Assembly: GCA_902792985.1 (NCBI GenBank)
Contig: CADBBT010000010.1
Span: forward strand, 1-64,000
Length of the DNA: 64,000 nucleotides
From: Oscillospiraceae bacterium
Lineage (GTDB): Bacteria > Bacillota > Clostridia > Oscillospirales > Acutalibacteraceae
Reading direction: 5' to 3'
A program made the position numbers and the translations under genes. Below, in pieces: positions 1 to 8,552 of this stretch. Below the pieces are notes generated by a model. It made no database searches and was not told the DNA's origin. It saw only the letters and a program-made list of their open reading frames with translations. The number at the start of each line of letters is the position of its first letter. Within the stretch, counting starts at the first letter, position 1.

Positions 1-1086
1 CTTCATATTACGGACGATTTTCTCGAAAAAGCCATGACCCGCGGGTTTATGGATTATGTCGGCAACGATATTTTCGGCATCGGCAAATTTGTGGTCGCCA
101 CTTCGGTAGATGACGATCCGACTCACGGCGTCGTTTTCGGCGTGGAAGACGCGATCACCGGTTTGCTGCCCTATGTTTTGAGCATTCTCAAGATTTTCTT
201 CTTTTCCCTGATCGCTGCGCTTGTTCTGAGTTTTATTATCATCTCCTTCTTTTCACGCGGCATTACCAACCCGCTCAACGAGATGGAGGAAGTCACCAAA
301 CACTTTGCAAAGGGCGAATTCCAGCACCGCGCCAACGAAAACTATAAGAAGGGATATTTGAGCGCATTTGCCAAAGGACTCAACCAGATGGCGGATGAGC
401 TTGCGATTGAAGAAGAAGCGCAGCGCAGCTTTATCGCCAACGTTTCGCACGAGTTAAAAACCCCCATGACAACGATCAGCGGGTTTATCGACGGCATTCT
501 TGACGGAACGATCCCGCCGGAGCGCGAGCGGGAATATCTAACGATCGTGTCCAGAGAGGTCAAACGGCTGTCGCGCATCGTGGTCTCTATGCTCAACCTT
601 TCCAAGATCGAAGCCGGTGAGGTCAACCTCAGCCCGATCCGCTATGATATCTCTGCGCAGATTTTTGAAACGCTGCTTCCGTTTGAACAGGTCATTGAAC
701 AAAAGCACATCCATGTTGTCGGATTTGAATCGATGGGCACCGTGACCGTCAACGCCGACCGCGACCTTTTGCAGCAAGTGATCTACAATCTGCTTGACAA
801 CGCAGTTAAATTTACACCGGACGGCGGAACGATCTCCATCCGCGCAAAAAACACGCTCACTGAAACCTATGTGAGCATCCGCAACACCGGCTCTGTGAAT
901 CCGAACGAGCTTTCCCGCATCTTTGAGCGCTTTTATAAGGTTGACAAATCGCGCTCATTCGACATCAAGGGCGTAGGTCTTGGGCTTTACATCGTCAAAA
1001 CCATTGTCAACATGCACGACGGTGAAATCAGAGCGACCGGAAAAGAAGGCGAATATGTGCAGTTTGCTTTTCGTATTCCACTTTAA
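1..1086 (+). CDS. Sensor histidine kinase, 5' end outside window
   Basis: Membrane sensor kinase of a two-component system. The frame is open from base 1, so the N-terminus and the first membrane segment are missing. In order it shows the end of an extracellular sensor region, one membrane segment (visible residues about 56-84), a HAMP linker, a HisKA domain with the phospho-acceptor H-box NVSHELKTPMTT near visible residue 150, and a HATPase domain with N-box LLDNAVKF and G-box GVGLGLYIVK. It resembles the PhoR/ResE/VicK class. The response regulator should lie upstream, outside the window. The gene ends 125 bp before the HtrA gene, a kind of gene often found beside such kinases. Confidence 0.93.
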   Translation, partial: LHITDDFLEKAMTRGFMDYVGNDIFGIGKFVVATSVDDDPTHGVVFGVEDAITGLLPYVLSILKIFFFSLIAALVLSFIIISFFSRGITNPLNEMEEVTKHFAKGEFQHRANENYKKGYLSAFAKGLNQMADELAIEEEAQRSFIANVSHELKTPMTTISGFIDGILDGTIPPEREREYLTIVSREVKRLSRIVVSMLNLSKIEAGEVNLSPIRYDISAQIFETLLPFEQVIEQKHIHVVGFESMGTVTVNADRDLLQQVIYNLLDNAVKFTPDGGTISIRAKNTLTETYVSIRNTGSVNPNELSRIFERFYKVDKSRSFDIKGVGLGLYIVKTIVNMHDGEIRATGKEGEYVQFAFRIPL

Positions 1087-1210
1087 AGAAATATTTAGTT
1101 AATATTTTAACTTGCTTTTAGCGTAAAATGTTAAAAAATAATCAACAGATCAATAAACAGAGAGCCACGCAAGAAGCGCTCCTCTCATATGAAAGGTATT
1201 GGTGATTCTT

Positions 1211-2878
1211 ATGACAGACAATTATGACAATGATCTGGGCTACACACCGGAAGATGCTTCGGAAAACGGGTATAGCAAAGGAGCGGACAGAGCATCCGAT
1301 CAACTGTTCCAGCCGAACCCGGTGAAGGGTTCGTTCAACACGCCGGATCTGGCTGCACAGAACGACGCCGACGCACAGGAGAACGCTCCATTTGCTGAGA
1401 ATGAACCGCAAGGCGACCTTTCTTCTGACTATGGTCCTGCACCGCAAAATGAAGAGCCGCAGCAGCCGTTCATCGGGAACCCCTATCAGGAGCCGCGTGC
1501 GCCTTACACACCGCCCTATCAGCCGCGGAACAATCCGCCCTACGGTGCGCCGCAGCAGAACAGTTATGTCCCCTACGGCTACAATCACCCTGGACAGCCG
1601 CCGAAAAAACAAAAAGGCGGCAAAGGGAAGAAGATTGCGATCATCATTCTTGTCGTCGCGGTGCTTGTCGGGCTTGCTGCCATTGTTGGCTCCCATATTC
1701 ACATCAACTTCAACACAAACACCGGAAAACAGAATGCGACTGACAGCGAGCTGACGCTTGATGAAAACGCAAATGAATCCGCTGTCGTGATCGATTACGC
1801 GGAGGCGACCGATTCAAACGCGCTTTCCGCCGTTGAGATCGCCAAAAAATGCAGATCTTCCGTGGTCGGTGTAATGGTCTACTCCAACGGCAAGCTGGCC
1901 GGTGAAGGCTCCGGCGTTGTGATGGGTCTTGACAAAGACAAAAAGTTCACTTATATCATTACCTGCGCGCATGTGGTCAGCGGGAGTGAATACACATACG
2001 GCGTTCTGACGCTCGATGAAAAGCGCTATGAAGCGGAGCTTGTCGCCTTCGATACGCGCACAGATATCGGCGTTCTGAAAGTGGAAACAACAGACATTCC
2101 GGTTGCTTCGTTCGGCGATTCCAATGCGCTGCAGATCGGTGAAACCGTTTACGCCATCGGCAACCCCGGCGGTTCGGAATTCTTTGGCTCCATCACCAAC
2201 GGCATCGTCTCCTCGATCGACCGCTCCATCTCTTCGACCTACACCATGACCTGCATCCAGCACAGCGCGGCCATCAATCCCGGCAACTCCGGCGGCGCAC
2301 TTGTCAACGCAAAAGGCCAGGTCATCGGCATCAACTCTTCAAAGATTGCCGCAACCGATTATGAAGGCATGAGCTTTGCCGTTCCGATGGCGACCGTAAA
2401 ACCGATCGTGGAAAGCCTGATCAAGTATGGTTATGTACGCAACCGTCCGAAACTCGGCATCCAGTACGCGTCTGTGAGCTCCTATCAGCTTTACAGCATG
2501 GTCGTTGCAATCAAAGGTCTGCCAGCCGGTTCCCTTGTCATTGCAGGCATCAATGAGGACAGCGGTCTGATGAACACGAAGGCGCAGGTCGGCGATCTGA
2601 TCATTGCCGTGAACGGTAAAGATATGACCGATTCCAGCGTGCTGCTCGATCTGATCGACACCGGTGCTGTCGGCGATTCGCTGACTCTGACACTTTGCCG
2701 CATTGAGAACCGCAGCTATCAGACATCGACCTTTGATGTCACGATCAAGCTTGTTGAGGATAAGGGCGACAAAACAGAAACGACCACACGAAGCGAAGTG
2801 AACGGCTATAACTACGGCGGCGCGGAAAGCTTTGAAGATTTCTTCCGTCAGTATTTCGGCAGCAACTTCGACTGGTAA
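1211..2878 (+). CDS. HtrA/DegP-like membrane-anchored serine protease with PDZ domain
   Basis: Envelope quality-control protease of the HtrA family, 555 residues from this start. A proline/glutamine-rich cytoplasmic N-terminal tail (about 1-138) leads to one membrane anchor (about 142-163). The trypsin-like domain follows, with His254 in TCAHVV, Asp285 in TRTDIGVLK and Ser360 in NPGNSGGA. A single C-terminal PDZ domain (about 400-510) and a Tyr/Phe-rich tail complete it. An in-frame TTG at 1199 is an alternative start; I prefer the ATG at 1211, preceded by a weak GGTGAT. The long disordered cytoplasmic tail is typical of clostridial HtrA proteins. The gene is followed by a strong hairpin terminator. 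Confidence 0.93.
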   Translation: MTDNYDNDLGYTPEDASENGYSKGADRASDQLFQPNPVKGSFNTPDLAAQNDADAQENAPFAENEPQGDLSSDYGPAPQNEEPQQPFIGNPYQEPRAPYTPPYQPRNNPPYGAPQQNSYVPYGYNHPGQPPKKQKGGKGKKIAIIILVVAVLVGLAAIVGSHIHINFNTNTGKQNATDSELTLDENANESAVVIDYAEATDSNALSAVEIAKKCRSSVVGVMVYSNGKLAGEGSGVVMGLDKDKKFTYIITCAHVVSGSEYTYGVLTLDEKRYEAELVAFDTRTDIGVLKVETTDIPVASFGDSNALQIGETVYAIGNPGGSEFFGSITNGIVSSIDRSISSTYTMTCIQHSAAINPGNSGGALVNAKGQVIGINSSKIAATDYEGMSFAVPMATVKPIVESLIKYGYVRNRPKLGIQYASVSSYQLYSMVVAIKGLPAGSLVIAGINEDSGLMNTKAQVGDLIIAVNGKDMTDSSVLLDLIDTGAVGDSLTLTLCRIENRSYQTSTFDVTIKLVEDKGDKTETTTRSEVNGYNYGGAESFEDFFRQYFGSNFDW

Positions 2879-2887
2879 GTAAACGTC

Positions 2888-2930
2888 CATCGGCTTTGCA
2901 CTTATGCGCAGGTGCAAAGCCGATGTTTTG
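2888..2930 (+). terminator. Rho-independent terminator of the htrA-like gene
   Basis: A 14-bp perfect stem (2888-2901 with 2912-2925) closes a 10-base loop and is followed by GTTTTG, directly after the HtrA stop codon. Confidence 0.8.
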
Positions 2931-2966
2931 AATTCAAAACTTTTTTAAAAAATATCAAAAAAAGAC

Positions 2967-2995
2967 TTGATTTTTTCTTTAGTATCCGCTATAAT
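2967..2995 (+). promoter_or_regulatory. Sigma-A promoter of tRNA-Pro
   Basis: TTGATT and TATAAT are separated by exactly 17 bp, and the -10 box ends 13 bp before the tRNA, so transcription would start a few bases upstream of the mature 5' end. Confidence 0.8.
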
Positions 2996-3008
2996 ATACA
3001 AGCTGCAT

Positions 3009-3085
3009 CGGGGTGTGGCGAAGTTTGGTATCGCGCTTGGTTCGGGACCAAGAGGCCATGGGTTCAAGTCCCGTCACTCCGACCA
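3009..3085 (+). tRNA. tRNA-Pro (anticodon CGG)
   Basis: Full cloverleaf. The acceptor stem CGGGGTG pairs with CACTCCG with one G-T pair. The anticodon stem CTTGG/CCAAG encloses the loop TTCGGGA, giving anticodon CGG for CCG codons. The T-arm contains GTTCAAGTC, and ACCA is encoded at the 3' end. The mobile element described below begins just after its terminator, as is common for tRNA-associated insertion sites. Confidence 0.97.
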
Positions 3086-3088
3086 TTT

Positions 3089-3128
3089 CGAGTGTTCATA
3101 ACGGACTTCGTATGAACACTCGATTTTT
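3089..3128 (+). terminator. Terminator of tRNA-Pro; likely insertion junction
   Basis: A 12-bp perfect stem (3089-3100 with 3111-3122) encloses a 10-base loop and is followed by ATTTTTTG. The first arm plus loop (3089-3110) recurs exactly in inverted orientation at 14300-14321, which suggests that this hairpin is where the element inserted. Confidence 0.85.
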
Positions 3129-3140
3129 TGTTGCTGTTTT

Positions 3141-3174
3141 GCAGATGACACGGGTTTTTGCCCATGCCATCTGC
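3141..3174 (-). repeat. Hairpin downstream of the serine recombinase
   Basis: A roughly 14-bp stem with two G-T pairs (GCAGATG at 3141-3147 with CATCTGC at 3168-3174) lies just past the recombinase stop codon. It lacks a U-run on the recombinase strand. It may be a weak terminator or part of the element's left end. Confidence 0.5.
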
Positions 3175-3180
3175 TCTTGT

Positions 3181-4890
3181 TTATGCTGAAACCGGTGATG
3201 GAATATACTCCACCGCCACACCCTGTCGTAGATCAAGCTTGAGATTGTCAGATTGCACCTGCTTCGGCAAGTCGATCACGTCCACAAAGCGATAGTGAAT
3301 TACGATCCGCTGCGTCCGGTTCTTTCCCTTGCCTTCGGTTTCAAACACATCAATGTGATCGATCAGCTCCCGCAGCAGCGCCGGCGTCAACGTCTGCATT
3401 TCCAAGAATCTGCGGATCGCACCCACAAAATGATCTCTGCCGGTTTGTGCAGATTCCAGTTGTTTCAGTTCGTCCTGGGCTTTTCGGATTTTGTCTTTCA
3501 GCTCCATACGCTCCACCTCGTACCGGTGCGCCTGCTCCATATACCAGTCATCTGTCACTTTACCGCAGGCGTTGTCCTCATACAGCTTTTCGTGCAGACT
3601 GCTGACGGTGTTGCAGCGCTCCGTCGCCGTGCGGATCTCGCGCTGCAAACGCTGTGTTTCAAAGTGAATGTCCCGGTTGGATTTCTCTGTTAAGAGATCA
3701 ACGAAGGCGTCTTCATCTTCCAGCAGAAAAGCTGCCATTCTTTGCAGTTCCATTTGTACGACCTGCTCGACGGCGTCTGCGCGGATATAGTGCCGTGTTT
3801 GACAGGTGCCGCGATAGTCGCTTTTGTAATTGGAACAACTGAAATAATGGATGCTTTTGTTGTTCGCGTTGGTATGAAACCAAAGCTTTTTGCCGCAGTC
3901 GGCGCAGTACAGCAGATCACAAAACATGTTCTTTTCGGCGTTCTCCTTTTTCGGAGCGCGCCGTTTTGTTTTGCCGATCATTTTCTGTACCTGCTCAAAC
4001 AAATCCCGTTCAACAATTGGCTCATGGACATTCCTGAAGATGACCCAGTTCTCTTCGGCATTTGCCAGCCGCTTTTTGTTTTTGAACGACTTGGAATAGG
4101 TTTTGAAATTGATGATATCTCCGCAGTATTCCTGCTGCCGCAAAATGGAACCGATAGTGGTTTTGCTCCATTTGTATGGGTTCGACTGTTCCGTCCTTCC
4201 GGCACGTTTCAGACCCTTGCTGTGCCAGTACGCCATGGGGTTCAGCACCCGCTCTTCTTCCAAAATCCGCGCAATGGTTTCGTTCCCTTTGCCCTCCAGC
4301 GCCATCTGAAAAATGCGCCGGACAATGGGCGCCGCGTCGGAGTCAATGATCCACCGCTTTTTGTTCTCCGGCGCTTTCATATACCCGTATGGCGGCTGTG
4401 ACAACGGCTCGCCGGAGTTGCCGCGGATACGGTGCGCAGAGCGTACCTTTCTGGATATATCCCGCGCATACATTTCGTTCATGACATTCCGAAACGGTGC
4501 AAGCTCATTTTCGCCGTCTGCACTGTCGACGCAATCGTTGATGGCGATGAAGCGAATGCCCATATTGGGGAAATAGGTGTCGGTGTAGTAACCGACGGTC
4601 AGATAATCCCTGCCGAAGCGGGACATATCTTTCACGATCACCGTTTGGATATATCCCAGCTCAATGTCTTCGATCATCTTCTGAAAGCCTGGGCGGTTGA
4701 AATTCGTGCCGGTATAGCCGTCATCCAGATAGAAACGGGTATTGGCAAAGCCGTTTTCCTTGGCATACTTTTTCAACATACGCTTCTGGTTGGAAATGGA
4801 ATTGCTGTCGCCCTCTGTGCCGTCGTCCCTCGACAGACGGCAGTAGAGCGCGGTCAGGCTCAGGTCGTTGCTTTTGCTTTTTGACTGCAT
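3181..4890 (-). CDS. Large serine recombinase (TnpX/TndX-type)
   Basis: DNA integrase/excisionase of the element. It is 569 residues long, within the usual size for large serine recombinases. The N-terminal resolvase domain has the nucleophile Ser20 in YCRLSRDD and the conserved YTGTNFNRPGF and DMSRFGRD motifs. The recombinase domain follows (about 165-290). A zinc ribbon has CADCGKK and a second Cys pair in YFSCSNYKSDYRGTC. A coiled coil and C-terminal tail close the protein. The family cuts and rejoins DNA through a phosphoserine link and moves elements such as Tn4451 and Tn5397 via circular forms. An AGGAGG lies 4-5 bases before the ATG. The start overlaps the end of the TnpW-like gene by 31 bp, as in a transcription unit. 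Confidence 0.95.
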   Translation of the reverse strand: MQSKSKSNDLSLTALYCRLSRDDGTEGDSNSISNQKRMLKKYAKENGFANTRFYLDDGYTGTNFNRPGFQKMIEDIELGYIQTVIVKDMSRFGRDYLTVGYYTDTYFPNMGIRFIAINDCVDSADGENELAPFRNVMNEMYARDISRKVRSAHRIRGNSGEPLSQPPYGYMKAPENKKRWIIDSDAAPIVRRIFQMALEGKGNETIARILEEERVLNPMAYWHSKGLKRAGRTEQSNPYKWSKTTIGSILRQQEYCGDIINFKTYSKSFKNKKRLANAEENWVIFRNVHEPIVERDLFEQVQKMIGKTKRRAPKKENAEKNMFCDLLYCADCGKKLWFHTNANNKSIHYFSCSNYKSDYRGTCQTRHYIRADAVEQVVQMELQRMAAFLLEDEDAFVDLLTEKSNRDIHFETQRLQREIRTATERCNTVSSLHEKLYEDNACGKVTDDWYMEQAHRYEVERMELKDKIRKAQDELKQLESAQTGRDHFVGAIRRFLEMQTLTPALLRELIDHIDVFETEGKGKNRTQRIVIHYRFVDVIDLPKQVQSDNLKLDLRQGVAVEYIPSPVSA

Positions 4891-5081
4891 AAATCCTCCT
4901 TCCCGGCAGTCAGTACATATTCAAGGCTCAGTATAGTACCGCTTTTGAAGTGTGTCAATTCTGCGAAGTTGTTGTTCAAATAGTGTTTCAGCCGGTCTCG
5001 AAGCGTAGTTTTTTGCTTGACGGGCTGAAAAACGGCGTCCACCACATAGGTCACGCCGTTGATCTGATATGTCTCTGCCAT
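4860..5081 (-). CDS. TnpW-like transposon-encoded small protein
   Basis: A 73-residue protein beginning MAETYQINGVTYVVDAVF, resembling the small TnpW-type proteins encoded beside large resolvases in Tn4451-like elements. Its role is not established in the family. It is preceded by GAGGTGAG, starts 4 bp after the parB stop codon and overlaps the recombinase start, so the three are probably translated together. The assignment rests on position and recalled similarity; no catalytic motif is visible. Confidence 0.7.
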   Translation of the reverse strand: MAETYQINGVTYVVDAVFQPVKQKTTLRDRLKHYLNNNFAELTHFKSGTILSLEYVLTAGKEDLCSQKAKATT

Positions 5082-5085
5082 CCGC

Positions 5086-6081
5086 TCACCTCGAATCCAG
5101 ATCGCGCTGGCGCGCCTTACGCTTGCGATCGTCTTCCAAAAGCTTTAGAATATAGTCGGTGACGGCTTTCGGTGTAACATCTTTCGGAAAGTACCGGCTG
5201 AGTTGATCCATCGAGATTGATATCTTTTCCGTTTGATTCGCTTTGGGCTTCGTCATGATCCCGAACACAGCGTCCATGTCAAGCTTGCCCTGTTCAGACA
5301 GCTTGCGCATTTGCTGCGCTTGGGAGAGGGAGGGCGTGCAGTCCTCGCTTTCAATGGTGTCATACAGGTTGGTTTGCTCCTCTTCCGGGAGGTAAGACAA
5401 CTCGACAGCCGGGGTGAGGGCGATCTTGCCTTCATCAACCAAGGACAACAGGCCGGGAACAAGATTGTTCAGACGGATATAGCGCTGAACCTGCGCCCGA
5501 CTTTCGTTTGCTACGTCAGCCAATTGCTCAACCGACAACTTCTGCTCAACTTGAGCAGAAGTTGAACGCAAGCGTTTGCCCTGATGCTTCATCGCATCCA
5601 GCCGCAGTTTGTAAGCCTTGGCCTTCTCACTGGGTAGGATGGTTTCCCGATGCAGATTGCTGTCCACGACCATGATGGCGGCCTCGTCGCGGCTCACATC
5701 ACAAACCAAAGCAGGAACTGTTTCCAGCCCTGCTTTCTGCGCGGCGTGTAGTCTCCGATGCCCGCTGATGAGTTCAAAAACGTGGGGGTCGTTCGGCTTC
5801 GACATCACGAGCAGCGGCGTCAGAATCCCGCGCTCCTTGATGCTTTGGACGAGCTCGTCCATCTCTTCATTGTCTTGTACCTTGTACGGGTTGTCCAAGA
5901 AAGAGAGAATCATGTCCACGGATATGTTGATGGGTTGATGGTTCGCCTTGAGTTTGCGCAATACTTCTTTTTCCACAAATGCGTGAAGCTCCGGTGTTCT
6001 TGCCGCCGCATATTCCGGCGGGATGTCTGCCCGGATCTCGTCCGGAGTTCGTAAATCTTCAAATTTCGTTCTGATTGCCAT
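5086..6081 (-). CDS. ParB/Spo0J-like protein without a ParA partner
   Basis: A 331-residue ParB-family protein. The ParB N-terminal domain (about 50-150) has the nucleotide-binding ISGHRRLHAA motif and the VDSNLHRE segment. A helix-turn-helix region (about 185-240, LSVEQLADVANESRAQVQRYIRLNNL) and a basic C-terminus follow. ParB proteins bind centromere-like sites and clamp DNA with CTP. No parA is present in the window. In mobilizable elements such orphan ParB proteins are common and their function there is uncertain: stabilisation of the circular form or transcriptional control are possible. It lies in an operon with the relaxase upstream and tnpW downstream. Confidence 0.92.
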   Translation of the reverse strand: MAIRTKFEDLRTPDEIRADIPPEYAAARTPELHAFVEKEVLRKLKANHQPINISVDMILSFLDNPYKVQDNEEMDELVQSIKERGILTPLLVMSKPNDPHVFELISGHRRLHAAQKAGLETVPALVCDVSRDEAAIMVVDSNLHRETILPSEKAKAYKLRLDAMKHQGKRLRSTSAQVEQKLSVEQLADVANESRAQVQRYIRLNNLVPGLLSLVDEGKIALTPAVELSYLPEEEQTNLYDTIESEDCTPSLSQAQQMRKLSEQGKLDMDAVFGIMTKPKANQTEKISISMDQLSRYFPKDVTPKAVTDYILKLLEDDRKRKARQRDLDSR

Positions 6082-6111
6082 TGTTTGGCTCCTTTCTGTA
6101 ATAAAAATTGA

Positions 6112-7620
6112 TTATCTTGCGCCGTCGTCTCTGTGACGGCTTTTGTTTTGCTCCGGTATGCGGGACGGGAAATACCATTCCCGCATCTGTTCTTTTTCCG
6201 CCTGTACCTTCCCTTGGAGCATGGGTTGGTCGGTGATGATCCGCTGCGCCAGCTTGAGCTTGTTGCGAAGCGCCACCAGCTCGGCGGTCATTCGGTCGCG
6301 TTCGGCAGTCAGTGAAGCCATTCTTTCCGGATCACTGCACCTGCGGATCTTGTTATAGACCTTGCTGCGCTCGAATTTTAGCTGTTCCATCGCCAGCGAC
6401 GTGTCGGCAATGAACCGTTCCACGTCGGCATAGGAATACAGCTTTTCGTTCACGGCAAGATCCATCTGTTCGCGCATGAATGTGATCTGTGGCCGCAGCA
6501 TCTTCATTTCAGGTGTTGCAGGATGTGGATTGTTGTTATGCGCCTCGAGCAGCGCGCCGGCAAACCACAGCACCAGAAACAGCAGCCCGATCACGGGCGC
6601 GCCGATGATCGCGCTGCCGATGATCGCCTGCACACAGCGTCTGGTCAGTTCGGCAAAGGCTTCTTCGCTCCGGTACGACCGCCATGATTCTTCAAACTCA
6701 AAGTCTTTGTACCGATAGGTGTAGACAGTGTTTACGGCATAATGGTGATACTGGTAGTACTGCAGACCTAGCGCGTTGGTTTCGCTGCGATCCTGCGTCC
6801 GGATACGGGTGCGGATGGCCTCGGGCGTATACTGCGCACCGAGGTTCGCTAATCTTACCCCGTGTTCATCTGTGCGGCTTTTGATGGTCGCGTAGCGGTC
6901 GAGATTGCCGAAATTTGCAATCGTGTAACCCTGCTCACGCATGATCTGCAGAAAGCGGCGCTGATCGAGCGACCGTGCGATCGCAAAGTCGATGGCGTCC
7001 TTCATGTGGTCGTACTTCGTCTTGACGCCTTTCTGTTGGGCCATATACACGTTGTATGGCACACGCTTGCCCTTCGGTTTCAGAATCACGGACAAGCCGT
7101 GCTCAAAACAGATACGGTCAGCTGTGCTGCGGAACCGGTTGTACATTGCCTTGTTCTCGTTCATCTTTTTGCCGTCGGTCATGGACACACTGTTTATCAC
7201 GATATGGCAATGCATACAACGGGCGTTCTGATGGGTGGCAACGATCAGTTCATAATCCTTACCCCACATCTCCCGCGCAATCTCCATGCCGATCTCCTGC
7301 GCCTGCTGGGCGGTCACTTCGTTCGGCTTAAAAGAAACATAGGCGTGATAGGCAACGATGCCGCCGGTCTTGCCGTAGAGCTCCTTGGTGTCCGTCATCT
7401 GCTGCACGGCGTAGTCCGGGTCACAGTTGATGCCTTCGACCAGCAACTTTTGCTCTTTGGCCAGTAAGGTTTTGTCCTCGTCCTCGGCATAGTGGATCGA
7501 ACGCAGCAAAGCGCGCTCCCCGTCGGAGAAGCGCGCTTTGTCTGTTTTGCGTTTGTCTGCGGCGTAGGCGATCACTGCGCCGATGTGGCCCTTAATCGGC
7601 CAGATGCGCGTTACTGCCAT
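6112..7620 (-). CDS. Relaxase / mobilization nuclease (MobP-like)
   Basis: A 502-residue relaxase that should nick oriT and lead the strand during conjugation. The N-terminal relaxase domain carries the metal-binding histidines His130, His137 and His139 in ATHQNARCMHCHIVINSV. An upstream ATG at 7701 exists, but the one at 7620 is chosen because it gives the usual MAVTRIWPIKG start and a 10-bp overlap with mobC. A predicted membrane segment (about 332-353, SAIIGAPVIGLLFLVLWFAG) lies between the relaxase domain and a C-terminal coiled coil. This could tether the protein near the coupling protein. No type IV secretion genes are present, so the element depends on a helper conjugation system. Confidence 0.92.
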   Translation of the reverse strand: MAVTRIWPIKGHIGAVIAYAADKRKTDKARFSDGERALLRSIHYAEDEDKTLLAKEQKLLVEGINCDPDYAVQQMTDTKELYGKTGGIVAYHAYVSFKPNEVTAQQAQEIGMEIAREMWGKDYELIVATHQNARCMHCHIVINSVSMTDGKKMNENKAMYNRFRSTADRICFEHGLSVILKPKGKRVPYNVYMAQQKGVKTKYDHMKDAIDFAIARSLDQRRFLQIMREQGYTIANFGNLDRYATIKSRTDEHGVRLANLGAQYTPEAIRTRIRTQDRSETNALGLQYYQYHHYAVNTVYTYRYKDFEFEESWRSYRSEEAFAELTRRCVQAIIGSAIIGAPVIGLLFLVLWFAGALLEAHNNNPHPATPEMKMLRPQITFMREQMDLAVNEKLYSYADVERFIADTSLAMEQLKFERSKVYNKIRRCSDPERMASLTAERDRMTAELVALRNKLKLAQRIITDQPMLQGKVQAEKEQMREWYFPSRIPEQNKSRHRDDGAR

Positions 7621-7955
7621 ACCCGCTTCCTTTTGCGCGGTTTGAAATACGACGCGATCTGCCGTTCCAGTTTCCGGTAATCGGCCAGTACCGCTTCGCA
7701 TTCTTCGCGGTCGATGAAACCGATGCTGTTCGCTTTTGCAACAAGCTGATTGAGATTGGTGCCGATCCGGCGCAGCTCGACCGTGAACTGTTTGAAGTCC
7801 GCGGGCGGCACTTCAACGAGACACACGTTTTGGATCAGCTGCCGAATCACAACGCTCTTTGGCTTTTTCGTTTTGTCGCAAAGCGTTTTCAAAGCCTCGG
7901 TCTCGGCATCGTTCAGATAGATATGCAGATCATTCTGACGGGTTCTTTTAGCCAT
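7611..7955 (-). CDS. mobC: MobC-like relaxosome accessory protein
   Basis: A 114-residue protein. The N-terminal ribbon-helix-helix-like part (LHIYLNDAETEALKTLCDKT) is followed by the bacterial mobilization domain core TVELRRIGTNLNQLVAKAN. MobC proteins bind oriT and help the relaxase open the DNA. Its stop codon overlaps the relaxase start by 10 bp, indicating translational coupling. An AAGGAGGG-type site (on this strand) precedes the ATG. The candidate oriT lies directly upstream. Confidence 0.9.
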   Translation of the reverse strand: MAKRTRQNDLHIYLNDAETEALKTLCDKTKKPKSVVIRQLIQNVCLVEVPPADFKQFTVELRRIGTNLNQLVAKANSIGFIDREECEAVLADYRKLERQIASYFKPRKRKRVWQ

Positions 7956-7995
7956 AGGAAATCCCTCCTTTCTGTTAGATTTGCTTTTTCTTTTT

Positions 7996-8120
7996 CACGG
8001 GAACCTTCTGTTCCCTGCGGGATTTGCGGAGACAAATCCAATGCTTGCTGACCTTCGGACTTTCCTTCGGTCAAAACGACGGTTCCTCCTTTTGCGCAAA
8101 GATTCGCGTTGGATTTGGCT
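7996..8120. other. Candidate oriT region
   Basis: Non-coding DNA directly upstream of mobC. It contains the hairpin GGGAAC-cttct-GTTCCC (near 8000-8016), a duplicated TTCGGAC/TTCGGTC motif in the segment gaccttcggactttccttcg at about 8050, and an 11-bp long-range inverted repeat (near 8034-8044 and 8107-8117, one mismatch). Inverted repeats upstream of mobC are what known oriT sites look like. No nic site can be named from sequence alone. Weak ORFs crossing this region are not credible. Confidence 0.5.
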
Positions 8121-8142
8121 CCTATGTATTCGTTTTGGGTAT

Positions 8143-8172
8143 AAAAAGAAGACGCCCGAATCAAAGAGCGCC
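8143..8172 (-). terminator. Terminator-like hairpin of repeat copy A
   Basis: On the minus strand GGCGCTC pairs with GGGCGTC using two G-U pairs and is followed by TTCTTTTT. It would stop transcription entering the oriT/mobC region from the right. Confidence 0.5.
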
Positions 8173-8524
8173 TCTCTCCCTCCATAAGTATACCGACACT
8201 TATGATGGCAAATTATTCCATTTTTCTGAGATTTTTTGAAAAAAGTGGTTGTAGTATTTTAATGAGATTGTTCCCGCTGTTTCCAGAAACGGGAAGCCCC
8301 CTTCTGTTCTGATTATTCATGCCACAAGTGCCACATAAAGCTGTGGCAGTTGTGGCAGCAGATTTGTTGCATAGACCTCACCTGCTTTCGATAAATGAAA
8401 AGAATAGACCTTTCTATGTACAGCGCTTTTTTTCTCCTGTTTATATAATGACGCAAAAAATGAAAAAGTTAGGTTTTCGCATGACAAGCCATAATTCGTT
8501 CCCATGACAAAACCGGTGCATAAA

Positions 8525-8552
8525 GAAAAAGACGCCCGAATGAATGAGCGTC
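8525..8552 (-). terminator. Terminator-like hairpin of repeat copy B
   Basis: On the minus strand GACGCTC pairs with GGGCGTC over 7 bp and is followed by TTTTTC. It is the best preserved of the three array hairpins. Confidence 0.55.
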
